Shown: positions 35,608-45,875, counted from the stretch's first letter. The stretch is 64,000 nucleotides of DNA from Paenibacillus peoriae (GCF_022531965.1 NZ_CP092831.1:3915001-3979000); one strand, 5' to 3'. Numbers and translations are program-made. The notes: a model not told the origin generated them from the sequence alone.

Positions 35608-36153
35608 TTATTCGGCAAATGCTCCGCTATGACTGGAATACGGATTTAATGGCTTATAATAATATCGAGTGGCATGCAGTTGACCATCGGCTGATTGAGC
35701 GTAATCCGGAATAACACCAGCTTCCACGAACCCGATCGACTCGTATAGTCCATTGGAGGGATCACCCATCCGCGTATCTAGCACCAGTAACGTTCTACCC
35801 TGACTTAGTGCCTCTTCTTCCGCTGCCTTCATTAACTGACGTGCGATCCCAAGCCTGCGCCCGGACGGATGTACCATAAGCTTTGCAATTTCCGCACGAT
35901 GAATTGCGTTAGCTTTTTGAGCCAAATGAAGCTGGACCGTCCCTACAGGTACTTCGTCCTTCTCGGCAATCCACAGAACTACGCCATCCTCAAGTACATT
36001 ATTCCAATAAGCTGCTGCTTCCTGATAACCTAATGGAGGTAAGAAACCTATAGATGCACCGTCTGCAACCACGTCGATTAACAGTCGACTCAGTGAATCT
36101 GTCAGGGCTTCGTTCAGAGCTTGAACAGGGTAAACTCTCACTTCGTTAGACAT
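35608..36153 (-). CDS. GNAT family N-acetyltransferase
   Basis: A 181-residue acetyltransferase. The ATG at 36153 follows GGGAGGAATCACA. The acetyl-CoA loop is KLMVHPSGRRLGIARQLMKA (around 96-115), with LDTRMGDPSNGLYESIGFVEAG as the C-terminal beta4-alpha4 region, as in PhnO/Aac-like members. The substrate is unknown. It stands alone on the minus strand between aspA and the VOC gene. Confidence 0.85.
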   Translation of the reverse strand: MSNEVRVYPVQALNEALTDSLSRLLIDVVADGASIGFLPPLGYQEAAAYWNNVLEDGVVLWIAEKDEVPVGTVQLHLAQKANAIHRAEIAKLMVHPSGRRLGIARQLMKAAEEEALSQGRTLLVLDTRMGDPSNGLYESIGFVEAGVIPDYAQSADGQLHATRYYYKPLNPYSSHSGAFAE

Positions 36154-36189
36154 TGTGATTCCTCCCGGTGAGTTCGATAACATACAATA

Positions 36190-36228
36190 AAGAAAGTAAA
36201 CTATCTTTTTAGGATAGCTTACTTTCCA
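36190..36228. terminator. Hairpin between GNAT and VOC genes
   Basis: GAAAGTAA-ACTATC pairs with GATAG-CTTACTTTC around a T-rich loop, between the two minus-strand genes. Confidence 0.5.
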
Positions 36229-36265
36229 TGGTACTTTGTTTACTACTTAATCACCCTTACTTCTA

Positions 36266-36667
36266 TTACTGCTCTGCCATATAAAAGAACTCCCACAAAT
36301 GACCATCCAAATCCTGAAAGCTCCATCCATACATAAAACCATGATCTTGAGGTTCATTCGAGGGCTGGCCGCCTGCTTCCAAAGCCTTGCGAACGATCTC
36401 GTTCACCTTTTCTCGGCTCTCCACCGATAGAGCAACAATCGCTTCTGTGCTTTTCGTGGCATCTGAAATTTCCTTTGTAGTGAACGCTTTAAAACGTTCT
36501 TCAACCAATAGCATGACAAAAATATGCTCACTAACAACCATGCAGGTTGCATGTTCATCAGTGAACTGAGCGTTAAATTCAAATCCAATTGTAGTGAAAA
36601 AATCAATGGAGTGCTGTAGGTTTTTAACTGGTAAATTCACAAAAATTTGTTTAGCTGTTACTCCCAC
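36266..36667 (-). CDS. VOC (glyoxalase/bleomycin-resistance) family protein
   Basis: A 133-residue protein with paired beta-alpha-beta-beta-beta modules. It starts QIFVNLPVKNLQHSIDFFTTIGFEFN and ends WSFQDLDGHLWEFFYM, the canonical VOC ends with a C-terminal metal-site glutamate. Members of this subgroup are often annotated as putative glyoxalases or lactoylglutathione lyases; the substrate cannot be assigned. The ATG at 36667 follows GAGGTGAAGC. Confidence 0.85.
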   Translation of the reverse strand: MGVTAKQIFVNLPVKNLQHSIDFFTTIGFEFNAQFTDEHATCMVVSEHIFVMLLVEERFKAFTTKEISDATKSTEAIVALSVESREKVNEIVRKALEAGGQPSNEPQDHGFMYGWSFQDLDGHLWEFFYMAEQ

Positions 36668-36765
36668 GATGCTTCACCTCTTCATTCTACTTTATCATAC
36701 GACTTCTCCACAAAAGATAACTTAACTACCTCACAAAGTCAATCAATCTGACATTTGCAATTAAA

Positions 36766-36910
36766 CTAACAACTCTTACCTTGTCCCTTAGCTTGCTTTA
36801 CACCAAGAATAGGCTTGTACAACAAAATGGCTTCAGATGTTTTTTCATCCTGATCCACTTGATCATCCACTCTTGGATTTAGAAGCTGTTCCCTTCCCCA
36901 ATTTAGCCAT
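36766..36910 (-). pseudogene. Possible frameshifted 47-residue ORF
   Basis: From an ATG at 36910 the frame reads MAKLGKG, then a stop. Removing one base from the G/A run near 36897 gives a continuous 47-codon frame with clearly protein-like text (EQLLNPRVDDQVDQDEK, then LLYKPILGVKQAKGQG) ending at TAG 36766. No good ribosome site is seen. The rest of this 396-bp gap (36668-37063) is AT-rich and presumably holds the patA promoter. Confidence 0.3.
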
Positions 36911-37063
36911 GATTACGCTTACAAACATATCCTATATTTAAGATACCACAAATTAGCCAATTTAGTACTTAAATTATGTAAAAATGAATTCTTCTTGCCG
37001 TAGCGTAATCAGATCATATTATTGTAAACTTGTTCTAATACAGAAAAAGGTGGCACACACGCT

Positions 37064-38227
37064 ATGGAGCATTTGCTTAACGATCAGGTCAAAAATATTC
37101 AAATCAGCGGCATCCGCAAAATCGCAAATAAAGTTGCCGCATTACCCGGAACGCTCTCCTTAACGATTGGACAGCCGGATTTCCCTACCCCTGCGCATAT
37201 TATGGAAGCTGCCCATCGGGCGATTGATGAAGGCCGGACCACTTATACACCTAATCCGGGACTGCCGGAATTACGAGAAGCCGCAGCGGCGTTTGTAGCC
37301 CGTAAATACGGCCTAAATTACCGTGGACAGGATGAGGTTATCGTAACGAACGGAGCCAGTGAAGCGCTGGATATTACCTTACGCACGATTTTGTCACCCG
37401 GTGATGAAGTCATTCTACCCGTGCCAATCTACCCAGGGTACGAGCCATTGATCCGTTTGTCAGGCGGCATTCCTGTGTTTGCCGATACCCGCAGTAGCGG
37501 ATTCAAGCTCACAGCCGAGGTGCTGGAGCCTTATCTGACCGAACGGACAAAAGCAGTCATTCTCGGATATCCTTCGAATCCGACCGGGCGAGTGATGAGC
37601 CGCGAAGAACTGGAAGCGGTCGCCGATTTACTGAAGGAGCGCGATCTGTTTATCATTTCGGACGAAATATACAGCGAACTGATTTACGATACCCCCCACG
37701 TGTCCATTGCAGCTCTTCCAGGTATGCGGGAGCGCACCATCGTCATTAACGGTCTGTCCAAATCACATTCCATGACGGGATGGCGTATTGGTTTTACACT
37801 TGCACCCGCTGTAATTACACAGCACATGGTCAAAGTCCATCAGTACAACGTGACCTGCGCTAGCTCAATTAGCCAATATGCAGCACTCGAAGCCCTGACC
37901 GTCGGGGTGGATGATGCACTTCCGATGCGCGAGGAGTACCGCCGACGTCGCGACTATGTACACGGAAGACTGACTGATATGGGAATTCCACTAGAGAAGC
38001 CTGAGGGAGCCTTTTATCTCTTCCCTTCCATCGCCCATTTTGGATTAAGCTCGATGGGTTTTACCTTGAAGCTGCTGGAAGAGCATGGAGTGGCTGTAGT
38101 ACCTGGAGATGCCTTTTCTTCCTATGGCGAAGGATACGTTCGCTTGTCCTATGCTTACGGACAGGATGTGCTGGAGCAAGGATTGGATAAAATAGAGAAG
38201 TTTGTTAGAGGAATGGTGAGGGGTTAA
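37064..38227 (+). CDS. patA: Acetyl-diaminopimelate aminotransferase PatA
   Basis: A 387-residue PLP-dependent class I/II aminotransferase. The Schiff-base lysine is Lys233 in INGLSKSHSMTGWRIGF; the phosphate/ring contacts YTPNPGLPELREA, NGASEALD and YPSNPTGR are visible. It matches the Bacillus PatA family, which makes N-acetyl-LL-diaminopimelate in the acetylase branch of lysine synthesis. dapH and dapL, the flanking pathway steps, are encoded 4.5-7 kb away on the other side of potABCD, supporting the assignment. AAAAAGGTGG precedes the ATG. Confidence 0.88.
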   Translation: MEHLLNDQVKNIQISGIRKIANKVAALPGTLSLTIGQPDFPTPAHIMEAAHRAIDEGRTTYTPNPGLPELREAAAAFVARKYGLNYRGQDEVIVTNGASEALDITLRTILSPGDEVILPVPIYPGYEPLIRLSGGIPVFADTRSSGFKLTAEVLEPYLTERTKAVILGYPSNPTGRVMSREELEAVADLLKERDLFIISDEIYSELIYDTPHVSIAALPGMRERTIVINGLSKSHSMTGWRIGFTLAPAVITQHMVKVHQYNVTCASSISQYAALEALTVGVDDALPMREEYRRRRDYVHGRLTDMGIPLEKPEGAFYLFPSIAHFGLSSMGFTLKLLEEHGVAVVPGDAFSSYGEGYVRLSYAYGQDVLEQGLDKIEKFVRGMVRG

Positions 38228-38438
38228 GGTGGTTAGAGGCGCTACGCAGTCCATTTGATCTTCCGATCGCTGTTGCTGGGGGATTCTTGAATTGGATAAA
38301 ACATTTATAGGTAAGAATCCCGCCACAAAAGCGAACGCTGCCGCTTCTCCAGATTCAAATGACCCGCTTCGCTCACTGCCCACCTTAAAGTCCCAAAATT
38401 CTCTAACGTGTGTGTGGAGCAGCAGGATAAAAGAATAC

Positions 38439-38512
38439 TCACCGCTTTACACGGTGAGTAAACAGAATAGGCCTCTGAGGCACCCCTACGGGTGGCTCAG
38501 AGGCCTATTCTT
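38439..38512 (+). terminator. Two consecutive hairpins after patA
   Basis: ACTCACCG/CGGTGAGT (38439-38460) and AATAGGCCTCTGAG with its exact complement (about 38468-38512) form strong stems; the second is followed by TTCTTCC. Confidence 0.55.
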
Positions 38513-38570
38513 CCACTACTCCCACGCGCTATCGGCGTAGGGATTCATGGGTGACTAGCTTTAAGCACGG

Positions 38571-38701
38571 TGCAGCGGAGGGGGCGGAATGGTACTGGAC
38601 AAGCGAAGCGGTCGCCTTTAAATTCCGATTTCCACCTTTATGCGGTAATCATAAAAATCGGAATTTAACAGCGATGGTAAGCACCATCCGCCTCCGCAGC
38701 G
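38571..38701. repeat. Long imperfect inverted repeat (about 130 bp)
   Basis: Outer arms GCGGAGG-GGCGGA-TGGT and ACCA-TCCGC-CTCCGC and inner arms AAATTCCGATTT (near 38619) and AAATCGGAATTT fold into one long hairpin. It looks like a dispersed repeat or MITE rather than a terminator. It occupies the 512-bp gap between patA and potD together with two hairpins; no gene is seen there. Confidence 0.5.
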
Positions 38702-38739
38702 ACCTCTAAAGCGCAAACCTGAATCCTCACGCCACTCCC

Positions 38740-39813
38740 CTACTTTAAATGCATTTTGAATTGCAGGAACAATTCGTTGTAATGAGCGAGCATGCGCTTG
38801 CCCAGATTGTCGTACACTTCCAGCTTATCTGTAATGTCGGACGGAGGGTAAAAACGCTCGTCGCCAGAGATATCTTTAGGCAGCAATTTCTTTGCATCCT
38901 TGTTTGGCGTGGAGTATCCTACAAATTCGGCATTTTGAGCGGCTACATCGGGCTGCATCATGAAATTGATGAACTTATGGGCCGCATCCACATGGGTAGC
39001 GGTTTTTGGAATAACTATATTATCAAACCACAGGTTGGAACCTTCATCCGGCACGATGTAATCGAGCTTATCGTTCTCATCCATGATTTCAGACGCATCA
39101 CCGGACCATACAACCCCGGCAGCAGCTTCCTCGTTTGCCAGCAGCATTTTAATCTCGTCACCAACAACCGCTTTGACATTGGGCGCTAATTTCTCCAACT
39201 TCGTCAAAGCCTGCTGCAAATGTGCCTCATTCGTATCATTCAAGGAGTAGTGGAGACTGTTCAGCGACATGCCCATAATCTCCCTAGCTCCATCAACCAG
39301 CAACAGGTTATTACGTAACTTCGGGTCCCACAGGCCATCCCAGCTATGAAAATCAATGCCTTTCGTCAGCTCCGGGTTAAACACAATCCCGACTGTACCC
39401 CAAAAATACGGAACCGAATATTGGTTATTCGGATCAAACGAAAGGTTTAGATAATGTGAATCTACATGCTTCAAATTCGGCAGCTTGCTATGGTCCAACG
39501 GGAGCAACAAGTGCTCCTGCTTCATTTTAGCCAAAGCATATTCCGAGGGAACCGCTACATCAAACGAAGTTCCTCCCTGCTCGATTTTCGTCAGCATCGC
39601 CTCATTGGAATCAAAGGTCTGATAAATGACAGTAATCCCCGTCTCCTTCTGAAACCGTTCCAACAACTCAGGGTCAATGTAGTCTCCCCAGTTGTACACC
39701 GTCAGTGTGTTGCCACCGGAGTAGCCTTGACTGGAATTCAGCCATGCCGCCACTCCCATCAGCCCAAACGAGATGATGAAAATCGACAGAAACACGCGCA
39801 CAAGTGACTTCAT
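38740..39813 (-). CDS. potD: Spermidine/putrescine-binding protein PotD
   Basis: A 357-residue exported binding protein of the polyamine ABC transporter. An N-terminal hydrophobic signal/anchor (FLSIFIISFGLMGVAAWL) is followed by LTVYNWGDYIDPELLERFQKETGI (about 37-60), the PotD/PotF hallmark, and by VGIVFNPELTKGIDFHSWDGLWDP. Its ATG overlaps the potC stop (ATGA). It is last gene of potABCD on the minus strand. Confidence 0.93.
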   Translation of the reverse strand: MKSLVRVFLSIFIISFGLMGVAAWLNSSQGYSGGNTLTVYNWGDYIDPELLERFQKETGITVIYQTFDSNEAMLTKIEQGGTSFDVAVPSEYALAKMKQEHLLLPLDHSKLPNLKHVDSHYLNLSFDPNNQYSVPYFWGTVGIVFNPELTKGIDFHSWDGLWDPKLRNNLLLVDGAREIMGMSLNSLHYSLNDTNEAHLQQALTKLEKLAPNVKAVVGDEIKMLLANEEAAAGVVWSGDASEIMDENDKLDYIVPDEGSNLWFDNIVIPKTATHVDAAHKFINFMMQPDVAAQNAEFVGYSTPNKDAKKLLPKDISGDERFYPPSDITDKLEVYDNLGKRMLAHYNELFLQFKMHLK

Positions 39814-40631
39814 CTAGGCACCCCCATTTCTGCCGCAGGCTCTTTTTTACCATTGCGATTCGCCTTGCGCATAATAAAGTAGTAGCCCACTACCAACAAC
39901 ACAGTAAATAGGAAAATGAGCGTGGACAGCGCATTGATGGACAAGGAAACCCCTTGCCGGGCACGTGAGTATATTTCCACCGATAAAGTCGAATAGCCAC
40001 TGCCTGTCACAAAAAAGGTCACCGCAAAATCATCCAGCGAGTACGTTAACGCCATAAAAAAGCCCGCATAAATCCCTGGCTTGATAAAGGGCAAAATCAC
40101 CTTGGTCAGTACATCCAGCCGGCTGGCACCCAAATCACGCGCAGCATCCACCAGGGATGGACTCATTTCCTGAAGCCGCGGCAAAATCATAATGACCGCA
40201 ATCGGCACACTAAACGCAATATGGGACAATAAAACGGAGTAGAAACCCAGCTTAATCCCGACCATCGTGAACAAAATAAGGAAGGAAGCGCCGATAATGA
40301 CGTCCGGGTTCACGATCAATACATTATTGAGCGACAGCAGCGTATTTTTGACTCGACGGTTCTGCATCTGATGGATAGCCAGCGCACCCATAATGCCAAT
40401 AATCGTAGCCAACGCAGATGACAGCAAAGCAATCACCAAGGTGTTAATGACAATAATGATCAAGCGAGTGTCTGCAAACACCTCTTTGTAATACTGGAGT
40501 GTAAAACCCTCAAACTCATGCATCGTCCCGCCGCTATTGAAGGAATAGTACATCAAATACAAAATAGGCGCGTACAAAACGAGAAAAACAATCACCAAAT
40601 AAATATTTCCGAATCGGTTTTTATTTACCAT
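39810..40631 (-). CDS. potC: Polyamine ABC transporter permease PotC
   Basis: A 273-residue permease with six membrane helices. The EAA-type loop is [20 protein letters not shown]. It starts inside the end of potB and its stop overlaps the potD start, so the genes are translationally coupled. The typical start is preceded by CGGAGGGTGCGG. Confidence 0.93.
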   Translation of the reverse strand: MVNKNRFGNIYLVIVFLVLYAPILYLMYYSFNSGGTMHEFEGFTLQYYKEVFADTRLIIIVINTLVIALLSSALATIIGIMGALAIHQMQNRRVKNTLLSLNNVLIVNPDVIIGASFLILFTMVGIKLGFYSVLLSHIAFSVPIAVIMILPRLQEMSPSLVDAARDLGASRLDVLTKVILPFIKPGIYAGFFMALTYSLDDFAVTFFVTGSGYSTLSVEIYSRARQGVSLSINALSTLIFLFTVLLVVGYYFIMRKANRNGKKEPAAEMGVPR

Positions 40632-41433
40632 GCCGCACCCTCCGTTTCGTTCCCGAGGTGAGCAGCATAATGATCCCCATCGCCAAAATCAGGAACACGG
40701 CAACCGTAGAGCCCATACCCCAATCCTGAGTAACCAGAAAATGCTGCTCTATCGCCGTCCCCAGTGTAATCACACGGTTACCTGCAATCAGGCGGGTAAT
40801 CATAAACAGCGACAACGCTGGAATAAACACAGCCATGCAACCAGATCGCACACCCGCAAGCGTTAACGGAAAAATAACCCTGCGAAACGCAGTCCACTTG
40901 GAGGCTCCCAAATCACGGGCTGCGTCCAGCAATGAAGGGTTTAACCCTTCCAACGCGTTATAGATGGGCAAAATCATAAAAGGCACAAAAATATAAACCG
41001 ACACAAACACAAAGCTGGAGCTGGTAAACAATAATTGCTGACCTCCCAACCCAACCATACCTAACACCGCATTCACCGGACCATAGGTTCCGAAAATCCC
41101 AATAAAAGCATACGTTTTGAGTAACAGGTTAATCCAGGTCGGCAAAATAATGAGCAACAGCCACAGCTGCTTATGCTTGGTGCGTGTGAGTAAATAGGCT
41201 GCCGGGTAAGCAACTAACAGTGAAAATACAGTGATCAGAAATGCATACCAAAACGAGCTAAGCGTCATGCTCAAATAAACAGGTGTCAGAAACTGAGCAT
41301 AGTTGTTGAATGTGAGATGACCATCCACATCAAATAGTGAATAGTAAAACACAAGTACAACCGGAGCCGCCACAAACAGCACAATCCATAAATAATAAGG
41401 CAGCAGATACGCTGCTCTTGTATTACCGGACAT
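40621..41433 (-). CDS. potB: Polyamine ABC transporter permease PotB
   Basis: A 270-residue permease. The ATG at 41433, with GAGGTG 8 nt upstream and overlapping the end of potA, is preferred over upstream ATGs at 41451 and 41472. Six helices are predicted, with the EAA loop [20 protein letters not shown]. It is a partner of PotC. Confidence 0.92.
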   Translation of the reverse strand: MSGNTRAAYLLPYYLWIVLFVAAPVVLVFYYSLFDVDGHLTFNNYAQFLTPVYLSMTLSSFWYAFLITVFSLLVAYPAAYLLTRTKHKQLWLLLIILPTWINLLLKTYAFIGIFGTYGPVNAVLGMVGLGGQQLLFTSSSFVFVSVYIFVPFMILPIYNALEGLNPSLLDAARDLGASKWTAFRRVIFPLTLAGVRSGCMAVFIPALSLFMITRLIAGNRVITLGTAIEQHFLVTQDWGMGSTVAVFLILAMGIIMLLTSGTKRRVRHGK

Positions 41434-42532
41434 GCTGATCCACCTCTTCATAGGCTTCCAGACGCCGATCAAATTCTTCCTCTGTTTCCCCGAACCGCAT
41501 CACATGGATCGCTTCCGGGTCAAATCGCAGACCGATTTCACTGCCCAGCTCCGCCTTTTTGGTAGAATGCACGAGCCATTCCTGTCCCGAATCATCATAG
41601 CAGCTTATTTCATAGTGAACACCACGGAACAATTGGGTATCCACTTTTACACGCAGCTTGCCTTCAACAACACTCGTAATCTCCAGATCCTCCGGTCGGA
41701 TCACGATTTCAATGGGCTCGTTCGGACGTAAGCCTCCGTCGACACATTCAAACTGTCGGCCGTTAAATTCCACTTGGTAATCCGCAATCATCCGTCCTGG
41801 GACAATATTGGATTCGCCGATGAAATCAGCAACAAACCGATTGATCGGCTCATCATAAATATCATTAGGCGTACCACTCTGCTCAATCTTACCTTTGTTC
41901 ATGACAAAAATTTCGTCCGACATGGCCAGTGCTTCCTCCTGATCATGCGTAACGAAAATAAAGGTAATTCCAAGGCGCTGCTGCATTTCGCGCAAAATGT
42001 ACTGCATTTCAGTACGCAGCTTTAAATCCAATGCAGACAACGGTTCATCCAACAAGAGAACGTCAGGCTCATTAACGATAGCCCGTGCGATGGCAACACG
42101 CTGACGCTGTCCTCCGGACATCTCAGAAATTTCCCGCTCGCCGTAGCCTTCCAGATTGACAAAGGACAACGCCTGTGTCACCTTCTCTTGGATGTCCTTT
42201 TTATTCATCTTTTTGATTCGCAGACCAAAGGCTACATTTTCAAACACATTCAGATGCGGAAATAGCGCATAATCTTGAAAAACCGTATTGACCTGCCGCT
42301 CATTGGCTGGAACACGATTAATGAGTTTTCCATTTAAATAAATAGAGCCTTCTGTCGGCTCCGCAAAACCTGCAATCATACGCAGAATCGTCGTTTTACC
42401 ACAGCCGGAAGGCCCCAGCAGTGTATAAAATTTACCACGCTCAATTTCAAAGCTGACGTCCGCCAGCACTGGGGGATCGTTGTCATATTGCTTGGTCACC
42501 CGTTCAAATCGGATGATGGTTTGCTCTCCCAT
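41423..42532 (-). CDS. potA: Polyamine ABC transporter ATPase PotA
   Basis: A 369-residue ABC ATPase. Walker [12 protein letters not shown], signature [15 protein letters not shown] and Walker [13 protein letters not shown] are all intact, followed by the C-terminal regulatory TOBE-like domain ([12 protein letters not shown]). The ATG at 42532 has AAGGAGG 6 nt upstream. It is the first gene of the four-gene transporter operon; dapL lies 66 bp upstream on the same strand, so the operon may include dapH-dapL. Confidence 0.94.
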   Translation of the reverse strand: MGEQTIIRFERVTKQYDNDPPVLADVSFEIERGKFYTLLGPSGCGKTTILRMIAGFAEPTEGSIYLNGKLINRVPANERQVNTVFQDYALFPHLNVFENVAFGLRIKKMNKKDIQEKVTQALSFVNLEGYGEREISEMSGGQRQRVAIARAIVNEPDVLLLDEPLSALDLKLRTEMQYILREMQQRLGITFIFVTHDQEEALAMSDEIFVMNKGKIEQSGTPNDIYDEPINRFVADFIGESNIVPGRMIADYQVEFNGRQFECVDGGLRPNEPIEIVIRPEDLEITSVVEGKLRVKVDTQLFRGVHYEISCYDDSGQEWLVHSTKKAELGSEIGLRFDPEAIHVMRFGETEEEFDRRLEAYEEVDQHVR

Positions 42533-42598
42533 AACACCCTCCTTCAAAAATTCGACTTCATTCCATTTTATTAAACATAATTATTCAGGGCGCCTCAT

Positions 42599-43735
42599 TT
42601 ACCCTTGAGACTTCCATGTAAAATAGTCTGTCAGCACACGAATGGCTACACCAATCGCTTCTTCCGCAGGCTCCAGCTTCGCATGATGCAAACCATAAGG
42701 CGTATCAACGCCAAGCCAGAACATCAGACCGGGAATTCGCTCCAGAAAATACCCGAAGTCTTCTCCGGTCATCGCTTCTCCGCATTCAATAAGCTGCACA
42801 TCCTGCCGGTTACTGACCCAGTTCATAAATTCCTCGGTCACCTGAGCTTCATTGTACACTTGCAAATAATTGGAGCCATAATGAATCTCGGCATGGCATT
42901 CAAACCCAGCTTCCACACCGCGCACCAGCGCTTCGATCCGCGATTTAACCAGCGCCATCGTATCGGCAGACAACGTTCGGATCGTACCCTCCAACCGGGC
43001 GGTTTCTGCGATAATATTTTGCTTCGTGCCTCCGCTAACCTTACCCACAGTAATGACTGCTGCATCGAGTGGATTCACATTACGGGCTACAACCGTTTGT
43101 AATTGTCCCACCAGTTGGCAAGCAGCCACTACCATATCATTCGCCTTGTGTGGATACGCAGCATGCCCGCCCGTACCCTTCAGGTCGATGAAAAGCTCCG
43201 ACGTATTGGCAAATAGGATGCCCGGGCGAGTCGCAATGGTACCGACAGGATATTCAGGTGCAACATGCAGCGCGACAATTTCATCGGGTATCCAGTCTGC
43301 CAGCTCTGTGCTGTCCCGCATAGGCAAGGCTCCGCCCGGCCCTTCCTCAGCCGGTTGAAACAATACAACCAGATCATCCTTAATCGGATGGCTTGCAAAG
43401 TGAGTAACAATTCCCAATCCAATCGTCATATGTAAATCGTGTCCACAAGCATGCATATAGCCGGGATGGGTCGAACGGAAATCGTAACCTGTCTCTTCTT
43501 CAATCGGTAAACCATCCATATCACAACGATATCCATAGCGGCGTTCAGGAGCTGATCCATGAATGAACACTAACACGCCCGTACGCCATGTACGAATTTC
43601 CAACCGCTCCTGAGGGAGCGTTTCCAAATAATCCAGCAAATATTGTTGTGTTTTGTACTCCTCAAAACCCGGTTCGGGAATTTGGTGTAAATCTCTTCGT
43701 ATTTGGACAAAAGAACGATAGTCGACCGTACTCAT
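42599..43735 (-). CDS. dapL: N-acetyldiaminopimelate deacetylase DapL
   Basis: A 378-residue M20-family metallohydrolase that removes acetate from N-acetyl-LL-diaminopimelate in lysine and peptidoglycan synthesis. Metal-site motifs: [26 protein letters not shown] and the C-terminal [11 protein letters not shown]. The ATG at 43735 lies 10 nt after GGAGG. It follows dapH on the same strand, and patA on the other side of the pot operon completes the acetylase branch. Confidence 0.92.
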   Translation of the reverse strand: MSTVDYRSFVQIRRDLHQIPEPGFEEYKTQQYLLDYLETLPQERLEIRTWRTGVLVFIHGSAPERRYGYRCDMDGLPIEEETGYDFRSTHPGYMHACGHDLHMTIGLGIVTHFASHPIKDDLVVLFQPAEEGPGGALPMRDSTELADWIPDEIVALHVAPEYPVGTIATRPGILFANTSELFIDLKGTGGHAAYPHKANDMVVAACQLVGQLQTVVARNVNPLDAAVITVGKVSGGTKQNIIAETARLEGTIRTLSADTMALVKSRIEALVRGVEAGFECHAEIHYGSNYLQVYNEAQVTEEFMNWVSNRQDVQLIECGEAMTGEDFGYFLERIPGLMFWLGVDTPYGLHHAKLEPAEEAIGVAIRVLTDYFTWKSQG

Positions 43736-43790
43736 TGCTGCCACGCCTCCTCTTTATAGCTCATCAGCTCTTATCGGGCAAAAGAACAAA

Positions 43791-43830
43791 AGGACAAAAG
43801 CCCGGCGCAGCCGCCGAGCCTTGTCCGTTG
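43791..43830 (-). terminator. Imperfect hairpin between dapH and dapL
   Basis: GGACAA-GGCG and CGCC-TTGTCC arms form an interrupted stem in the 181-bp gap; it could be an attenuator or processing site. Confidence 0.35.
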
Positions 43831-43916
43831 TGCTTCGTCCCTAAGTTATGCTGTCAGTGCATCATGCTTCTGACAAGGAATCGTTCACCTTTGGTACATA
43901 AAAAACTTCTGCATTC

Positions 43917-44630
43917 TTACAGAACGCGCAGTTCTTTCAAAATCTCAGTTTTAGATTTGGTCTTATCGTCGACCTGTTTGATCACACGTGCAGGTGTACC
44001 CGCCACTACGGAGTATTCAGGCACATCTTCAGTTACGACCGCTCCGGCTGCAACAACTGCACCTTTACCAATGCGTACGCCTTCCAGTACAACCGAGTTC
44101 GCACCGATCAATACTTCGTCTTCTACGATAACAGGCTGTGCGGACGGTGGCTCAATGACACCCGCCAGGACAACGCCTGCACCGATGTGGCACATGTTTC
44201 CTACTTTAACACGACCGCCCAGCACAGCATTCATATCAATCATCGTGCCTTCACCAATGGTGACACCGATGTTAATCACTGCACCCATCATGATGACTGC
44301 GTTGTTACCGATGCCAACCATATCACGGATATATGCGCCTGGCTCAATGCGTGCATTAATGCCTTTCAGATCCAACATTGGAACAGCGGAGTTACGGCGA
44401 TCATTTTCCACCACATAATCTTCTTCTTTAGCGTTTGCGCTATCCAGTACCGGCTTGATATCAGCCCAATCACCAAATACAACACCACTGTCTCCAGAAA
44501 TAAAAGCTTGAACATTCTCGCCAAATGATGCGGAAGCCAAAGCTCCTTTTACATATACTTTAACAGGCGTCTTTTTCTTGCTGTTTTTAATCACGTTGAT
44601 GACTTCTTGTGTATTCATTTCGATGGACAT
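43917..44630 (-). CDS. dapH: Tetrahydrodipicolinate N-acetyltransferase DapH
   Basis: A 237-residue left-handed beta-helix acyltransferase for the acetylase branch of diaminopimelate synthesis. The N-terminus [13 protein letters not shown] matches Bacillus DapH, and a run of hexapeptide repeats ([20 protein letters not shown], then [20 protein letters not shown]) covers about 120-200. It precedes dapL. Confidence 0.94.
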   Translation of the reverse strand: MSIEMNTQEVINVIKNSKKKTPVKVYVKGALASASFGENVQAFISGDSGVVFGDWADIKPVLDSANAKEEDYVVENDRRNSAVPMLDLKGINARIEPGAYIRDMVGIGNNAVIMMGAVINIGVTIGEGTMIDMNAVLGGRVKVGNMCHIGAGVVLAGVIEPPSAQPVIVEDEVLIGANSVVLEGVRIGKGAVVAAGAVVTEDVPEYSVVAGTPARVIKQVDDKTKSKTEILKELRVL

Positions 44631-44842
44631 AGTAAATCTAACAACTCCTTCATCGCTTCATACGACTTCGCAAGCCGGAATGATCTTATTCTCTCATCCT
44701 TTATAGCACAAAAGTGCAGGTCTCGCAATTATAGATTAGACCCTTATAGCTCTAACCTAGCCCTTAAAATAACCATTTTCAGCGGCATGACTGCCTTAAA
44801 TTCATGATTGTAAGCCGCCGATCATCCCGCATCAAAGTAGGG

Positions 44843-45751
44843 TTATTTATTAGCTTGCAGGCTCTCCAGCGATGTATAAATGTAGGATTGGAATCCTTCA
44901 GCAGGTTCACCTTGTGGAATGTTCACTTTCACGATGAAACCGCCTGTTTTATTTTCTACAACTATATATTGCTGTGTCATCTTCGAACTGCTCGCTTGTA
45001 AGAACAGACGGCTACTGGATAACGCTTCAGGTATGGCTGCTTTGTCCAGCTTTTGCACCTTACCGATGGAAGCTAGATCCTTTTCGCCTTCTTTTTGAAG
45101 TTCGTCCAGATTAAAATCGGAGGGTAGCTTCGTAATTTCAGCATAATAGTTATCATCTACAGCCAAGGCAACACGGTTTTGATCAGGAAACAGGGACATC
45201 GGATCAAACACATACAGCGAATATCCCTCTCCTTTTGCTAATGTCGCAGTCTGCTTTTCCTTTTTTCCCTCAAGGGTGAGATCAAAAGTTTGAGTCTTTG
45301 TGCGTTCTCCGCCTACTGCTTGACCAGCTCTTCCGTTTTGATTGCCATCTGTTGCAGCCTCTGTTTTTTGTATTTTCGTTAAAGTCAGTTGCTTCGCCGT
45401 CGCGTCGCCCTCTACTGCTTTTTCGGTGTATTCAAACGCTACTGTATCGCCTTCCTTAAGTCCAGCTATTACCGTGTCCAGTCCGTCCCCCAATTGGAAG
45501 GATTGGGCTTCGCCATTGGTTCCAATCTCTACCGTATGCGGGTCAGCAGCTCCATTGTATACACCTGTGCCTTTTTTAACCTCCGACTCAGCGATTGTCT
45601 CCGGTTTAACTTGCGGCTGCTGTTGCGTTTGCGGTTGGTCTGACCCTTGAGGTGCGGTGTTATTGGTTTGCGATTTCGTTCCACAGGCTGACAGAGCCAG
45701 CACTGCCACTACAGTCAGTAGTATGATTGAAATTGTGTTTTGTTTTTTCAT
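44843..45751 (-). CDS. Putative lipoprotein of unknown function
   Basis: A 302-residue lipoprotein with lipobox LSAC near residue 23 (MKKQNTISIILLTVVAVLAL before it). The ATG at 45751 follows GGAGGTGGA. A Q/P-rich linker (PQTQQQPQVKPE) leads to a beta-rich region (VEIGTNGEAQSFQLGDGL) and a C-terminal globular part (YSLYVFDPMSLFPDQNRVAL). No catalytic motif. Anchored outside the membrane; not recognised. Confidence 0.65.
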   Translation of the reverse strand: MKKQNTISIILLTVVAVLALSACGTKSQTNNTAPQGSDQPQTQQQPQVKPETIAESEVKKGTGVYNGAADPHTVEIGTNGEAQSFQLGDGLDTVIAGLKEGDTVAFEYTEKAVEGDATAKQLTLTKIQKTEAATDGNQNGRAGQAVGGERTKTQTFDLTLEGKKEKQTATLAKGEGYSLYVFDPMSLFPDQNRVALAVDDNYYAEITKLPSDFNLDELQKEGEKDLASIGKVQKLDKAAIPEALSSSRLFLQASSSKMTQQYIVVENKTGGFIVKVNIPQGEPAEGFQSYIYTSLESLQANK

Positions 45752-45857
45752 AAAATCCACCTCCACTATGATAGACGAGCTTGTGCAGCAAAAGTTCTAC
45801 GCAGCATCTCACTTAAAATCCAAAATCCTACCTCCTGCTCCCGTTTATTATATTCTC

Positions 45858-45875
45858 AGGATTTTGCAAAATCCT
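45858..45875. repeat. Short dispersed palindrome AGGATTTTGCAAAATCCT
   Basis: A perfect 18-bp palindrome in the gap between the lipoprotein and EamA genes; it is a second exact copy of the core found at 4923-4938. Confidence 0.6.

Noticed and set aside
43588..44418. 276-codon plus-strand ORF opposite dapL/dapH
   Set aside because: It spans two convincing genes on the other strand and is T/P/S-rich, typical antisense of hexapeptide repeats.
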